This document shows positions 1-9,089 of a stretch of 64,000 bases of DNA, piece by piece (positions within the stretch are counted from its first letter, which is position 1; each line of letters starts with the position of its first letter). The position numbers were made by a program, and so were the translations under genes. This DNA comes from Marinihelvus sp942491555 (lineage in GTDB: Bacteria > Pseudomonadota > Gammaproteobacteria > Xanthomonadales > SZUA-36): NCBI GenBank assembly GCA_942491555.1, contig CALOBN010000003.1, positions 496,001 through 560,000 on the forward strand, written 5' to 3'. The notes beneath the pieces were generated by a model, which was not told the DNA's origin, did not search any database, and was given only the letters and a program-made list of their open reading frames with translations.

Positions 1-1
1 T

Positions 2-1462
2 ACTGCGGCCGCCACATTGCTTATTACCCTGGCACTGTTCTGGCTGGGCTCTGGCCGCATGCAGTTCCATGGCAATGAAACTTTCCAGGTGTATTTCACT
101 ATTGCCTGCGCTGCGCTGGCCATCACTTGCGTCGAGGCGGCCCGCAATGAAGCTCGCGCGCGGTATCTTTGCTGGGCTTATGCCCTTGGGCTGGCCGCAA
201 CCTTGAGTTTTGCCACCGGCGTTGCGGTCTACGGCATGGTGATCGCCTATGGCGTTATACGCCGCATAGCGTGGCGTCCGCTGCTGCTCTTTGCTGTCGC
301 CAGCATGCTGACGGTCTACGGCTATTTGTATGTGTTGCCCGGTGGCGACGGGGTGCGCAATACCCTTAGCCTGGCGCCGGTTGCCTTGCTCGAGACAATC
401 GTCACATGGCTGTCCTCGGCGTGGTTGACGGCGTGGCTGATGCTGGGGACCGAGGGTTTCATGGGTGCGGCGCCGGAATCGGTCATCCATGGAGGCACGA
501 TGGCCCAGGCCCTGGTGACGAGCAGTGCAGGCGTGCGTGCCATCCTGGGCTCACCAACGCCGCTGGAGCTTGGCCTGATCATCGGCGCGGTTGGGATTCT
601 GATCTTGTTCGTCTTGTGCGTGCGCGCCTGGAACCGGGCGAGCGCCGTCGGCGGCATTGAAGCCGCGGGCATTGGCCTGGCGCTATTTTCGACTGTGGTT
701 GCGACCCTGGTGGCGCTGGGGAGACTAACGTACTTTGAACAATATCCCGCACAAGTGCTTGCCGATCGCTACGTGATCTGGACCTGTGTTTTTTGGTGTG
801 GGTTGGCCCTCGCATCTATTGCCAGACTGCGTTCCGTGCCTGCACAGTTGACCGCTGCAGTCGCTGCCTTGCTGCTTGGCATCGCGTTGCTCCCTACTCA
901 ACAGCTGGCCATTGGCTGGGCTGCAGCCTCAGTGCAACACATTGAACAGCGCACGGCTCAGGCGCAATCCCGCGTCTTTTTGCCGGGTTTTGAGGTTTAT
1001 GCGGATTTACCCGACCGCGCAGCACTGGAGCGTGCGATCAGCTATTTCAGCACTCATCAGTTCGCGATCTTTCGTCACCCCAGATCACGTCAACTTGGTG
1101 ATGTCATCCCAGCGTCGACGCAGCGCACATTGCTGGCGCCGGAAGCCATGGAAAACATAAAGTCAACAAGGGTTCAGAGCGTTGAAGACGCGTGGCATTT
1201 GCGCGGGCGCCTCCCGGCACCAGCAGACCGTAGTCGCGTCGATGGAATCTGGATCAGCGACGTAAATGACACCGTGATCGGACTGGGTGAATTTGCTTTT
1301 GCCGATGACTTACCGCTACTGCAGCGGGTTGATCAGCGCGGTAACGGCTTTGAAGCCTACCTGCGCTTATCTCTGACCAGCTGTGAAACCGTGACTATCT
1401 GGGCAGTTGATGATGATGCAAGTGAGGCATTGCGCATCGGGCAGACTGAGCTATGTCCATGA
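2..1462 (+). CDS. Polytopic membrane protein, 5' end outside window
   Basis: The frame is open back to base 2, so the gene very probably begins left of the window; the first usable in-window start codon would be a TTG at 17. The visible ~485 residues begin in a hydrophobic segment. About eight further membrane helices follow to about residue 300, including stretches ending in LPGGDGVRN and around LGLIIGAVGILILFVLC. After that comes a ~170-residue extracytoplasmic C-terminal domain without helices, containing the motif LPGFEVYADLPDRA. This layout resembles the uncharacterised polytopic proteins found in polysaccharide and glycosyltransferase loci, but no catalytic motif can be read. Two cysteines near the C-terminus (SCETV and ELCP) could form a disulfide. 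Function unknown. Confidence 0.7.
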   Translation, partial: TAAATLLITLALFWLGSGRMQFHGNETFQVYFTIACAALAITCVEAARNEARARYLCWAYALGLAATLSFATGVAVYGMVIAYGVIRRIAWRPLLLFAVASMLTVYGYLYVLPGGDGVRNTLSLAPVALLETIVTWLSSAWLTAWLMLGTEGFMGAAPESVIHGGTMAQALVTSSAGVRAILGSPTPLELGLIIGAVGILILFVLCVRAWNRASAVGGIEAAGIGLALFSTVVATLVALGRLTYFEQYPAQVLADRYVIWTCVFWCGLALASIARLRSVPAQLTAAVAALLLGIALLPTQQLAIGWAAASVQHIEQRTAQAQSRVFLPGFEVYADLPDRAALERAISYFSTHQFAIFRHPRSRQLGDVIPASTQRTLLAPEAMENIKSTRVQSVEDAWHLRGRLPAPADRSRVDGIWISDVNDTVIGLGEFAFADDLPLLQRVDQRGNGFEAYLRLSLTSCETVTIWAVDDDASEALRIGQTELCP

Positions 1463-1590
1463 AGCCGCACTTCAGACAATGCCCGGCTGTCAATTCGATA
1501 CCGGTTAAATTTCCCCGGGGGCCCGGGACAAGGGCTGCGCAACTCCGCCCGAAGTGACATAATTAAGGTCCCTCTTGTTAAGGATCCACC

Positions 1591-2166
1591 ATGACTAAAA
1601 TCAGACAGCTAATATTTTTTGTACTGCTGGCCGGCTTTGCCTCGTTTACTGTGGCAGAAACGGTTGAGGACTATTCAAAGACGATCAATGAATACAAGGC
1701 TAACCCCACTGCTGGCCCGTACTTTAACTCTGCGTTCGGCTATGCGGTTCTGCCCAATGTCGGCAAGGGTGGATTAGGTGTCGGTGCCGCTCACGGTAAA
1801 GGCCAGGTATACAAGGGTGGTGAAGTGACGGGCTTTGTGACCATGAACCAGTTATCCATCGGTCTGCAGGCCGGTGGCCAGGCCTATAGCCAGGTCATCT
1901 TTTTCGAAGACCAACGCGCTTACGATGACTTCATCAGCGGCAACTTCGAATTTGACGCAGGCGTCTCAGCGGTGGCCATCACCGCCAGTGCGCAGGCCTC
2001 TGCCAGCACCACCGGCAACACAGCCAGTGCCGGACCTGGCGGTACCGCCGGCAACCAGGCCGACACTGACTACTATAAAGGCATGAAAGTGTTTGTTATC
2101 GGCAAAGGCGGCCTGATGTACCAGGCAGCGGTTGCCGGCCAGAAATATAAGTTCAAAGCACTCTGA
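1591..2166 (+). CDS. SYLF-domain (Ysc84/DUF500) secreted protein
   Basis: 191 residues. A Sec signal peptide (MTKIRQLIFF through FTVAE, cleavage near residue 22) precedes a SYLF/Ysc84 domain. Its hallmark is the glycine-rich run AVLPNVGKGGLGVGAAHGKG, followed by GQVYKGGEVTGFVTMNQLSIGLQ and a QVIFFEDQRAYDDF segment; all are typical of the family. SYLF domains bind phosphoinositides in eukaryotes. In bacteria they occur in small exported or lipid-associated proteins of unknown role. A low-complexity Ala/Ser/Thr/Gly insert (about residues 133-158) interrupts the C-terminal part. The ATG lies about 10 bases after AAGGATCC. The gene is followed directly by a strong hairpin terminator and faces an M28 peptidase gene. 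The family call is firm; the role is unknown. Confidence 0.85.
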   Translation: MTKIRQLIFFVLLAGFASFTVAETVEDYSKTINEYKANPTAGPYFNSAFGYAVLPNVGKGGLGVGAAHGKGQVYKGGEVTGFVTMNQLSIGLQAGGQAYSQVIFFEDQRAYDDFISGNFEFDAGVSAVAITASAQASASTTGNTASAGPGGTAGNQADTDYYKGMKVFVIGKGGLMYQAAVAGQKYKFKAL

Positions 2167-2173
2167 GCGTAAT

Positions 2174-2207
2174 AAACAACGCCACCGGGATAGCGGTGGC
2201 GTTGTTT
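2174..2207. terminator. Bidirectional intrinsic terminator
   Basis: Perfect 13-bp inverted repeat (AAACAACGCCACC / GGTGGCGTTGTTT) with an 8-base loop. It is A-rich at the left foot and T-rich at the right foot, and lies between two convergent genes, so it can serve both. Confidence 0.85.
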
Positions 2208-2229
2208 CTCACTCCCGGTTCCTGATCAC

Positions 2230-3969
2230 TCAGGAGTCGCCAGGGCGCTGCGCATCGCGCTTGGCGCGAAACTCCGAACCTTCTTTCCAGTTTGGCCAGT
2301 CGCTGCTATTGGCCACCTCGAGGCCGGTGCGGAAAAACATTTCCATATCCTGCAGGGCGCCACTGACCACCCAGCTCAGGTCATACTCATCGGACACCCG
2401 GTGGTAATGATCCTCGGTGTACTCATCGGCTTTTTCCAGGCCATACGCTACCCCCTTTTCCCGGTCGTCATAGCCTTTGTTGGGATACAGCATCGGCACG
2501 CCCTCCTTGGCCAGCTCAAAGTGGTCTGAGCGGAAGTAGTAACCTTTTTCAGATTCGCGGTCGCCCTCGAGTACCCGCTCCTGGGCAGCGGCAGCCTCGG
2601 CAAGATAGGAATCCAGATCGCTCATTCCAAGACCAACCACGGTGATATCCCGGGTTTCACCAAAATTGTTCATGCCGTCCATATTGAGTCCACCCACCGT
2701 ATCGCGCAGTGGGAACAGTGGCTCAGTGGCGTAAAAACGGGATCCGAGCAGCCCCTGCTCTTCGGCAGCGAGGGCCAGGAACAACACGCTCCGGCGGGGC
2801 GCCTGCTCCAGGGAAGTGAAGGCGCGAGCGATTTCCAGCAATGCTGCCGTCCCACTCGCATTGTCCAGCGCACCGTTGTAAATCTGGTCGCCCTCAAGCG
2901 ATGGATCGGTGCCCAGGTGATCCCAGTGGGCCATGTAAATGAACACCTCTTCCGGTGCTTCGCTGCCACGCAGAATTCCGGCAACATTCTGCGACACAAC
3001 ACGCTTAACCTCGGTCTCGATAAGGGTGCTCGCATGTAAGTCGCCCAGCGGGATGGCTTTGAACCCGGGCTGCCCGGCGGCAGCATAAAGCGCATCGAGT
3101 TCAAGACCGGCGCGCGCCACCAGCGCGGCCGCCTGCTCTTTGGTCATCCAGCCTTCCATCGCAGGTAAGCCGGCACCGTTATCTTCCAGCTGCATGTTGA
3201 ACTGGGTCCCGGTCCAGCTGTTCTGGACCGTTGGCCAGCCATACGCGGCAGGCAGGGTGTCATGCACGATCAGGGCACCGCTGGCACCCTGGCGGGCGGC
3301 CTCATCGAACTTGTAGTCCCAGCGCCCGTAGTACGTCATGGTGTTGCCATCGAACAACTCCGGGTCCTGGGTGGCATAGCCCGGATCATTGACAAGGACG
3401 ACCACTGTCTTACCGGTCACATCGATGCCCGCATAGTCGTTCCAGCCGCGTTCCGGTGCATTGATCCCGTAGCCGACAAAAATCAGCTCTGAATGATCCA
3501 GTTCACTGCCATCGAGCTGGCGGCGGGTAAAGACCACCTGGTCAGGACCATAAGCCAGCGTCATGTCGCCATCCGCACCACTGATTATCAGGTCCGGACT
3601 GTTGGTCACGCTCACACCGGCCAGAGGCACATCCTGGGTAAACGACCCCTGGTTGGCCGGTTCCAGGCCAATTTCTTCAAACTGATCGATCAGGTAGGCA
3701 ACCGTGAGCTCTTCCCCCGGGGAGGCCGGAGCCCGCCCGCCAAACTCGTCGGAAGCGAGAATCTCGACATGCCGGCGATAGTTGCTCTCGGTCATTGTTT
3801 TCACCGCGGCTTGCACCAGGTCAGCATCCGCCGGCATGGACACCGGGACAGTGGACACCTCGCTCAGCCCTTCGGCAGTGGTGGTATCAGTCGTGGGAGC
3901 ATCTCCGCCGCAGGCACTCAGCAACAGGGCAGCATAAATCATGGCGGGCATCAGGACGCGTGATGTCAT
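2230..3969 (-). CDS. M28 family metallopeptidase, PA domain, lipoprotein
   Basis: 579 residues. The N-terminus MTSRVLMPAMIYAALLLSACGG carries a lipobox (Cys20), so this is an envelope-anchored lipoprotein. A PA (protease-associated) insert at about 130-320 precedes the M28 zinc-peptidase core. Visible metal ligands are HWDHLG (about 346), GALDNASG (about 363), the catalytic pair AAEEQG (about 399), NMDGMN (about 428) and SDHFE (about 481), so the co-catalytic dinuclear site is complete. Members are aminopeptidases or glutamate carboxypeptidase-like enzymes acting on peptides outside the inner membrane. With the exported M17, M2 and SppA genes it suggests peptide scavenging. It converges on the SYLF gene across a shared terminator. 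Confidence 0.92.
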   Translation of the reverse strand: MTSRVLMPAMIYAALLLSACGGDAPTTDTTTAEGLSEVSTVPVSMPADADLVQAAVKTMTESNYRRHVEILASDEFGGRAPASPGEELTVAYLIDQFEEIGLEPANQGSFTQDVPLAGVSVTNSPDLIISGADGDMTLAYGPDQVVFTRRQLDGSELDHSELIFVGYGINAPERGWNDYAGIDVTGKTVVVLVNDPGYATQDPELFDGNTMTYYGRWDYKFDEAARQGASGALIVHDTLPAAYGWPTVQNSWTGTQFNMQLEDNGAGLPAMEGWMTKEQAAALVARAGLELDALYAAAGQPGFKAIPLGDLHASTLIETEVKRVVSQNVAGILRGSEAPEEVFIYMAHWDHLGTDPSLEGDQIYNGALDNASGTAALLEIARAFTSLEQAPRRSVLFLALAAEEQGLLGSRFYATEPLFPLRDTVGGLNMDGMNNFGETRDITVVGLGMSDLDSYLAEAAAAQERVLEGDRESEKGYYFRSDHFELAKEGVPMLYPNKGYDDREKGVAYGLEKADEYTEDHYHRVSDEYDLSWVVSGALQDMEMFFRTGLEVANSSDWPNWKEGSEFRAKRDAQRPGDS

Positions 3970-4143
3970 CGGTGAAAAACTCCAGGGGCGTGTTTCATGA
4001 ATCGGGCGGCCACTATAAGTGCTCAGGGCAGGCTGTCAACGAACCCGCTTTGATCAGATGCAGCCGGAACCGGTCTTCGCTTCACTTTTTTTCGAAGCAC
4101 AGGCAGTACAATGCGCGGGTTCAAAACTAACAGGACAGTCACT

Positions 4144-4614
4144 ATGGGTTACTGGTTGATGAAATCCGAGCCGGACGTTTACGGCATTGATCACCTCGAA
4201 CGCGACGGCAGAGAGCCCTGGGACGGCATCCGCAATTACCAGGTCAGAAACATGATCCGGGACGATATGCAGGTCGGAGATCAGGCTTTTTTCTACCACT
4301 CGCGCTGTAAGACCCCGGCAATTGTTGGCGTGATGCAAATCGTCAGTGAAGCCTACCCCGATCCTTTCCAGTTTGATGCCGGGAGTAAATATTTTGATGG
4401 CAAAAGCGACCCGGAGAATCCACGCTGGTTACTCAGGGACGTTGAGTTCGTCCGCAAACTGGACCGTCCCATCACCCTGAAGGAGCTCAAGGCCCACCCG
4501 GCATTGGCGGATTTCCAGCTCAACAAAAAGGGCAACCGGCTGTCGATTTTCCCGGTAGAGGAGCAGCAATGGGAACTGATTCTCGCCCTCGAACCTGAAG
4601 AGCCCGCGGTCTGA
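4144..4614 (+). CDS. EVE (PUA-like) domain protein
   Basis: 156 residues. The start at 4144 (MGYWLMKSEPDVYGI) is chosen because EVE proteins begin with this Tyr-Trp-Leu-Met-Lys-Ser-Glu-Pro strand; an in-frame ATG at 4111 would add 11 non-conserved residues. Other family marks are WDGIRNYQVRN, MQVGDQAFFYHS and PAIVGVMQIV. EVE domains are PUA-like folds that bind modified bases in RNA or DNA; human THYN1 is the reference homologue and the bacterial role is unsettled. Near full family length, cytosolic. It is convergent with, and only two bases from, the end of the cyclase-like gene on the other strand. Confidence 0.93.
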   Translation: MGYWLMKSEPDVYGIDHLERDGREPWDGIRNYQVRNMIRDDMQVGDQAFFYHSRCKTPAIVGVMQIVSEAYPDPFQFDAGSKYFDGKSDPENPRWLLRDVEFVRKLDRPITLKELKAHPALADFQLNKKGNRLSIFPVEEQQWELILALEPEEPAV

Positions 4615-4616
4615 GC

Positions 4617-5267
4617 TCAGCCGTAATCGACCTCGAAAAACACAAATTGATGTTCATCGCGGCCGTGCCGTTTGAAACAAACATCGCGACGTTCCCCGAG
4701 TGCGGCGTGGGCCTGTTCGGTGAGCAGAATGTCCCGTGCCCGGGCAATGTCCTCGCCCAGCTTGCTCGCCTTGTTCATCTCAGCGCCCTGGGCCTCATCC
4801 GGTCCTATGCGCAGGACCTCTCCATACCCAATCCCGAAACACAACTCGGTTGGGTTCTGTGAAGCCAGGGCACTCGCGTTGAAACTGGCGATGCGACGCT
4901 GAACCTCGAGGGCCGCATCAAGCGCGGCATCCGGCGTGGTGAACAGCGCATAGATATCATCTGCGAAACAATGGACCAACTCGGCCCCGTGCGCTTCAAG
5001 TGCCGGAATCGAGACTTTCTGCGCATCGAGAATTCGCAACAGACTGTTCAGGTCACCGGCGGATATCGCCGCGGTGGTAAAATCAGTCATGTCGATTACC
5101 AGGATCGCACGGGTCCAGATATGCCGGTCCTTGAATTCTGCCTCACTGAGCTTGCCCCTTTGTAGGGCAAGTAAATCCTGATAAACCGCCTGGCTCCATC
5201 CCTGGCACCGCGCGAGGCGCTCGGGATCTTCCAGCAGGGGATAGCTAAAGTCAGCTTTCACAATCAT
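4617..5267 (-). CDS. Stand-alone class III adenylate/guanylate cyclase-like domain
   Basis: 216 residues, no signal peptide or membrane segment. The core starts with ILVIDMTDFT, where the Asp is the first metal ligand of class III nucleotide cyclases (about 58). It continues with HCFADDIYALF, the equivalent of the family's GD..A.F strand with the second Asp (about 101), then CFGIGYGEVLRIG and EMNKASKLGEDIA, corresponding to the G.G.v and N.A.RL segments. The Asn and Lys/Arg of the last segment are partly altered (MNKASKLGED), so activity is uncertain. It has no sensor, HAMP or TPR partner, unlike most bacterial cyclases. It may produce cAMP or be a degenerate nucleotide-binding domain. Confidence 0.75.
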   Translation of the reverse strand: MIVKADFSYPLLEDPERLARCQGWSQAVYQDLLALQRGKLSEAEFKDRHIWTRAILVIDMTDFTTAAISAGDLNSLLRILDAQKVSIPALEAHGAELVHCFADDIYALFTTPDAALDAALEVQRRIASFNASALASQNPTELCFGIGYGEVLRIGPDEAQGAEMNKASKLGEDIARARDILLTEQAHAALGERRDVCFKRHGRDEHQFVFFEVDYG

Positions 5268-5386
5268 CCATTATCGTGTCTGGCATAAAGGATTATATCG
5301 TGCGAATCATTGCTGTCGTGCGCCCTTCTTGAGGAGGTTTTGCTGCACCTGCCACCGGCGCTCACCCGTCAAAGTATTCATTTCGT

Positions 5387-5392
5387 TATACT
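5387..5392 (+). promoter_or_regulatory. Possible -10 box of the BKACE/thioesterase operon
   Basis: TATACT sits 45 bases before the favoured ATG at 5432 and only 16 before the alternative ATG at 5408. If it is used, the transcript would start near 5399, leaving almost no leader for 5408 and favouring 5432. I see no good -35 hexamer. Confidence 0.3.
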
Positions 5393-5431
5393 CCTGACCC
5401 TTCGCATATGCCTGAGGTTGCTAATATATTT

Positions 5432-6325
5432 ATGAATTCGAACGTTATTATCAGCTGCGCGGTTACCGGCGCCGGTGACACCACTGGCCGTCACCCTGCC
5501 ATACCGGTCACCCCTAAAGAGATTGCCAACGCCTCCATTGAGGCAGCCAAAGCCGGCGCAGCCATTGCCCATATCCATGTACGCGACCCGGAGACCGGCA
5601 AAGGCAGCCGGCGCCTGGACCTGTACCGGGAGGTGGTCGAACGCATCCGTGAGAGCGACACCGATGTCATTATTAACCTGACAACGGGCATGGGCGGTGA
5701 CCTGTTTCTCGGGCCGGACCATGACGTGCTGAATTTTGCCGACAATACCGACTGCGTGGGTCAGATGGAGCGAATTGAGCATGTCGAAGACCTGCTACCC
5801 GAAATTTGCTCGATGGACTGCGGCTCGTTCAATTACAGCGGCGATAATTATGTTTATGTTTCCACCCAGAGCATGTTGGAAACCGGTGCACGTCGACTCC
5901 AGGAAATCGGGGTCAAGCCGGAGCTGGAGGTGTTCGATATGGGCCAGCTCTGGTTTGCCAAGCACATGCTTGAGCAGGGCCTGCTGGATAGCCCGCCGCT
6001 GTTTCAACTCTGCCTCGGAATTCCCTGGGGTGCACCGGCCACACCCAACACTTTTCTGGCCATGGTGAACGAACTACCCGCAAACGCCAATTGGGGCGGG
6101 TTTGCCATCGGTGCCATGGAAATGCCAATGGTGGCGCAGTCAGCCCTGCTCGGGGGTAATGTCCGGGTAGGCCTGGAGGACAACCTTTATCTGAAAAAAG
6201 GGGTCTATGCCAGCAATACACAACTCGTTGAAAAAGCACGGCGTATCATTGAGGACCTTGGATCATCGGTACAAACCGTGGCCGAGGCGCGTAAAACCCT
6301 GCAACTGAAGTCACCCCATGAGTGA
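5432..6325 (+). CDS. BKACE family beta-keto acid cleavage enzyme (CdhC-like)
   Basis: 297 residues from the preferred ATG, which gives the family N-terminus MNSNVIISCAVTGAGDT; an ATG at 5408 would add eight residues. BKACE (DUF849) enzymes are zinc-dependent TIM barrels that condense a beta-keto acid with acetyl-CoA, giving acetoacetate and a new CoA ester. The zinc ligands are visible as the two His of IAHIHVRDPETG (about 47 and 49) and the Glu of RVGLEDNLYL (about 249). The next gene, overlapping by 8 bases, encodes a hotdog thioesterase. This pair is the cdhC-cdhB arrangement of carnitine catabolism (3-dehydrocarnitine + acetyl-CoA giving betainyl-CoA). Substrate remains inferred, because BKACEs accept diverse keto acids. 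Confidence 0.88.
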   Translation: MNSNVIISCAVTGAGDTTGRHPAIPVTPKEIANASIEAAKAGAAIAHIHVRDPETGKGSRRLDLYREVVERIRESDTDVIINLTTGMGGDLFLGPDHDVLNFADNTDCVGQMERIEHVEDLLPEICSMDCGSFNYSGDNYVYVSTQSMLETGARRLQEIGVKPELEVFDMGQLWFAKHMLEQGLLDSPPLFQLCLGIPWGAPATPNTFLAMVNELPANANWGGFAIGAMEMPMVAQSALLGGNVRVGLEDNLYLKKGVYASNTQLVEKARRIIEDLGSSVQTVAEARKTLQLKSPHE

Positions 6326-6770
6326 TAAAAAAGCACTAAATCTTTATAAAGGCGTGGTACAACCCTGGGAGTGCGATAGCCTGGGGCATTTAACTACCCG
6401 CTTTTACATGGCGATGTTTGACGATGCGTCGTACCAGTTGCTGTTTGAAATCTTCGGCTGGTCTGGTGCCAGCGACGCGGCACGGCAACGCGCTTTTGTG
6501 GATGTACGGCACGAGATCGACTACCTGGATGAAGTACAGGCCGGGGAACTGGTAGAGATCCACGGGACCCTGGTACAGGTTGGCCGCAAGTCCATCCGCG
6601 CACGCTATGACATGCGTAAGCGTGTTGGTGAGAGCATAGCTGCCAGCCTGGAGGCTACCTATGTTCTTTTCGACCTCAATGAACGGGTGGCGCTGGCACT
6701 GGACGAGGCGCTCAAAGCGCAGGCTCATGCTGCCTTGCCCAACGAAGAGGATGGTTCAACACGGCACTGA
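6318..6770 (+). CDS. Hotdog-fold acyl-CoA thioesterase (CdhB-like)
   Basis: 150 residues, 4HBT-type hotdog. The opening LYKGVVQPWECDSLGHLTTR is the family's V.pwecD..GH.n strand-loop, with Asp and His in the active-site position. It is followed by DVRHEIDYLDEVQAGELVEI and a LEATYVLFDL strand. Its ATG lies inside the last codons of the BKACE gene (8-base overlap), so the two are co-translated. In Pseudomonas carnitine catabolism a hotdog thioesterase next to the BKACE hydrolyses betainyl-CoA to glycine betaine, which fits this context. The fold is certain; the substrate is inferred from the neighbour only. Cytosolic. Confidence 0.88.
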   Translation: MSDKKALNLYKGVVQPWECDSLGHLTTRFYMAMFDDASYQLLFEIFGWSGASDAARQRAFVDVRHEIDYLDEVQAGELVEIHGTLVQVGRKSIRARYDMRKRVGESIAASLEATYVLFDLNERVALALDEALKAQAHAALPNEEDGSTRH

Positions 6771-6857
6771 CCGGGGGCGCACAATACCGCTGTTTTCACT
6801 TTCACTACACAGGGTGCGGCGTTATATTGCAGATTAGCCAATCTGGAATGCGCCGAG

Positions 6858-7937
6858 ATGAGTGTCGCTATTAATGAACTTGAACCCGTAGCCGGCGGGC
6901 GTGAGCCTCGCTGGTGGAACGGCACGCCGCCGCTGGATGCTGCACAATTCACTGTTGATGCACGGGACTATAAACCTGCGCCAAAACAGTCTGAAAACGA
7001 TGATCTCGAACCGGATCCAAACATGGCGGCGCGCATGCGCCAGGTCTTTCACGACACTGGACTGCTGCACCTGACCAATACGGGGTTGACCGAGCTGGCT
7101 GACATGCGCCGCCTGGCCATGCTGGTGATCGACACCGAGATGCTCTACGAAGGTGGCGCTAATCCGCGCGCCAACCTGACCCCCAATGTTTATGAAGTTG
7201 GCGCGCCCTTGACCGCCTGGCTTCATTACCACCACGAAATGGCCTATATCGGTCAGAGTACCAGCATGCTCGGGTTTCTGTGCCACCACACTGTGGCAGG
7301 TCGCGGCGACACCTATGTGTCAGACAATCTGCGCGCCACCGAGGCGCTTCTGGAGACCGCTTTCGGGCGCAAACTTCAGGAACTGGGGCTGTGTTACCAC
7401 CGCAACCTCACGGACCGCGAGGCGTTCCAGGGAAGAGACGAAATTGGCGTCTACAACCACTGGCAGCGCTCCATGCGCACCGAGGACGCTGATGAGGCGG
7501 AGACCAAGGCCCGGGAACTAGGTCTTGACGTGGAATGGGGCCCGGACCGGCTCATGAAAACCCGCTACATCATTTCGGCCTTTGAATACTTTCCACAGCT
7601 GGATCGGAATGTACTGTTTTCGAGTGTTGCCGACGATGCCATGTGGTTCGACAGTTGGCCGAAGGTGATGCATCTGCCGGACGATCAGCGCCCCCTCAAG
7701 CTGACCTTTGGCGATGGAACACCGATGACCCGCGAGGAGAAAGCCGAGTTTGTTGACGTCTATGACCGCTTTGGCATGCCAATCCCCTGGCAACCCGGCG
7801 ATGTTGCTGTGGTCTGTAATTACCGCTTCGCGCACGGCCGACCCGGCATTCATCTGCAAGCCGGCGAACAGCGCGAGCTGGGTGTCGTGATGGGTAAAAC
7901 CTTCGACCGGGTCGGAGACCTGCCCGGCAAGTGGTAA
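6858..7937 (+). CDS. TauD/TfdA-type 2-oxoglutarate/Fe(II) dioxygenase
   Basis: 359 residues. The iron site is read as HYHHEMAY (proximal His-x-Glu, about 124-126) and the distal His of YRFAHGRPG (about 324). An Arg in GEQRELGVV (about 338) would bind the 2-oxoglutarate carboxylate. HxE instead of HxD, inside a HHEMAY context, is common in the TauD/SyrP branch. It starts 87 bases after the thioesterase on the same strand with its own leader, so it may be a separate unit. Members hydroxylate or demethylate small molecules, including gamma-butyrobetaine and trimethyllysine, which would suit the adjacent carnitine-type genes; that link is inference. It is not a canonical BBOX, since no N-terminal zinc domain is visible. 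Confidence 0.85.
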   Translation: MSVAINELEPVAGGREPRWWNGTPPLDAAQFTVDARDYKPAPKQSENDDLEPDPNMAARMRQVFHDTGLLHLTNTGLTELADMRRLAMLVIDTEMLYEGGANPRANLTPNVYEVGAPLTAWLHYHHEMAYIGQSTSMLGFLCHHTVAGRGDTYVSDNLRATEALLETAFGRKLQELGLCYHRNLTDREAFQGRDEIGVYNHWQRSMRTEDADEAETKARELGLDVEWGPDRLMKTRYIISAFEYFPQLDRNVLFSSVADDAMWFDSWPKVMHLPDDQRPLKLTFGDGTPMTREEKAEFVDVYDRFGMPIPWQPGDVAVVCNYRFAHGRPGIHLQAGEQRELGVVMGKTFDRVGDLPGKW

Positions 7938-7991
7938 GCGAACAGGACCCTGGTCGCGTGCTGATTGGCAATACCAGGCGTTAAGTGAAAC

Positions 7992-9023
7992 TCACGGGGG
8001 CAGTACGCCCCCATGATCGTCGAAAAACCGCAAAACCAGCGGCCAGGACCACTCCAGTTCGTAGGTATGGCCCATATCGGCGCGGCAATCAAGCACCTGC
8101 GGAAGCCCCGTGTCCCCCGCACAGAAACTTCGGCACTCCACCTGGTCCCAGGGCATCGTAATAATTCCGGGATCACCGCTTACCTCACATTGATGGGCTT
8201 GCGCCCAAATCGAGGTAATCGCACTGGCACTCTCGTAGTAAAAGCGGTCGTTGTCGTTACTGGTGGTCGTAAAAGTCATATCACCCCATTGCCCCGGAGG
8301 CGAAACCGGATCACGCTGGCCGGTAATCAGCAGTAGCGGCAGATCGCCGTCGCGACCCGGTCCCGCGAGATAACCGCGATGCGGTAAACCGATTAATGAG
8401 GCAACAGCCCGCAGTCTGCCGGCGCTGGCCGGGTTTTGCGCCAGCTCGAAGGTGAACATGCCGCCATTTGAGCCGCCCACTGCAAAGATACGCTGCTGAT
8501 CAAGACAAATCTGGTCGCTTAAATGCTCCAGCAAAGCCAGCGTAAACGCCACATCATCTTGCTGACATTGGGTCCAGGCACAGCTGTTGGCTGCAGTATC
8601 TGCACAGTTGACATAGTTGTAATCAGGGGTGATTTCAGTGTCGCAGATGGGTCCGCCATTGCCATCCAGCCCGGTGGCAGATCCGCTGAACGTCCATGAA
8701 TTTTTATCCTGACCAGCGGAATCAGAACCCAGACCCCGCGGTGCGACCAGCACATAGCCGCTTTGCTCCGCGGCCTGGATGACATGGGCGAATTGAAGGA
8801 ATTCAGACTCATCACCGGCCCAACCATGGAACACCATGATCAGGGGCAGCGGCTGATTTGCAGCAGCGCCAGGGGGTAAGTTCAGGCGATAAGGGCGTGA
8901 TACACCCTCAAAAGTAAACTCCTGTGTGCCGCTTGCCTGCATTGGCTCAGCACAGCCCGACGCCCACACAGCGGCAGGCAGGCTTGCTGCAAACAGGGTG
9001 CACAGCAAAAGGCCGCGACTCAT
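7992..9023 (-). CDS. Secreted PHB depolymerase/feruloyl-esterase-like hydrolase
   Basis: 343 residues from the ATG at 9023, which places a clean Sec signal (MSRGLLLCTLFAA through AVWAS) at the start; a GTG eight codons upstream is the alternative. Alpha/beta hydrolase of the esterase-PHB (LpqC) family: oxyanion strand LPLIMVFHGWAGDESEF, nucleophile elbow VGGSNGGMF (Ser about 170), and a C-terminal catalytic His in ADMGHTYELEW. An insert with several Cys (CDTEI, NCADT, NSCAWTQCQQDD) suggests disulfides in the periplasm or outside the cell. Likely substrates are polyester, feruloyl or acetyl esters. It faces the 2OG oxygenase gene tail to tail and is transcribed with the glutathione peroxidase upstream. 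Confidence 0.85.
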   Translation of the reverse strand: MSRGLLLCTLFAASLPAAVWASGCAEPMQASGTQEFTFEGVSRPYRLNLPPGAAANQPLPLIMVFHGWAGDESEFLQFAHVIQAAEQSGYVLVAPRGLGSDSAGQDKNSWTFSGSATGLDGNGGPICDTEITPDYNYVNCADTAANSCAWTQCQQDDVAFTLALLEHLSDQICLDQQRIFAVGGSNGGMFTFELAQNPASAGRLRAVASLIGLPHRGYLAGPGRDGDLPLLLITGQRDPVSPPGQWGDMTFTTTSNDNDRFYYESASAITSIWAQAHQCEVSGDPGIITMPWDQVECRSFCAGDTGLPQVLDCRADMGHTYELEWSWPLVLRFFDDHGGVLPP

Positions 9024-9089
9024 GACCCGGCGCTCAATGGCTTGCACCGGCCAGGGTATGCTGGCGGCGAGGTGTGAACCTACAGGGAA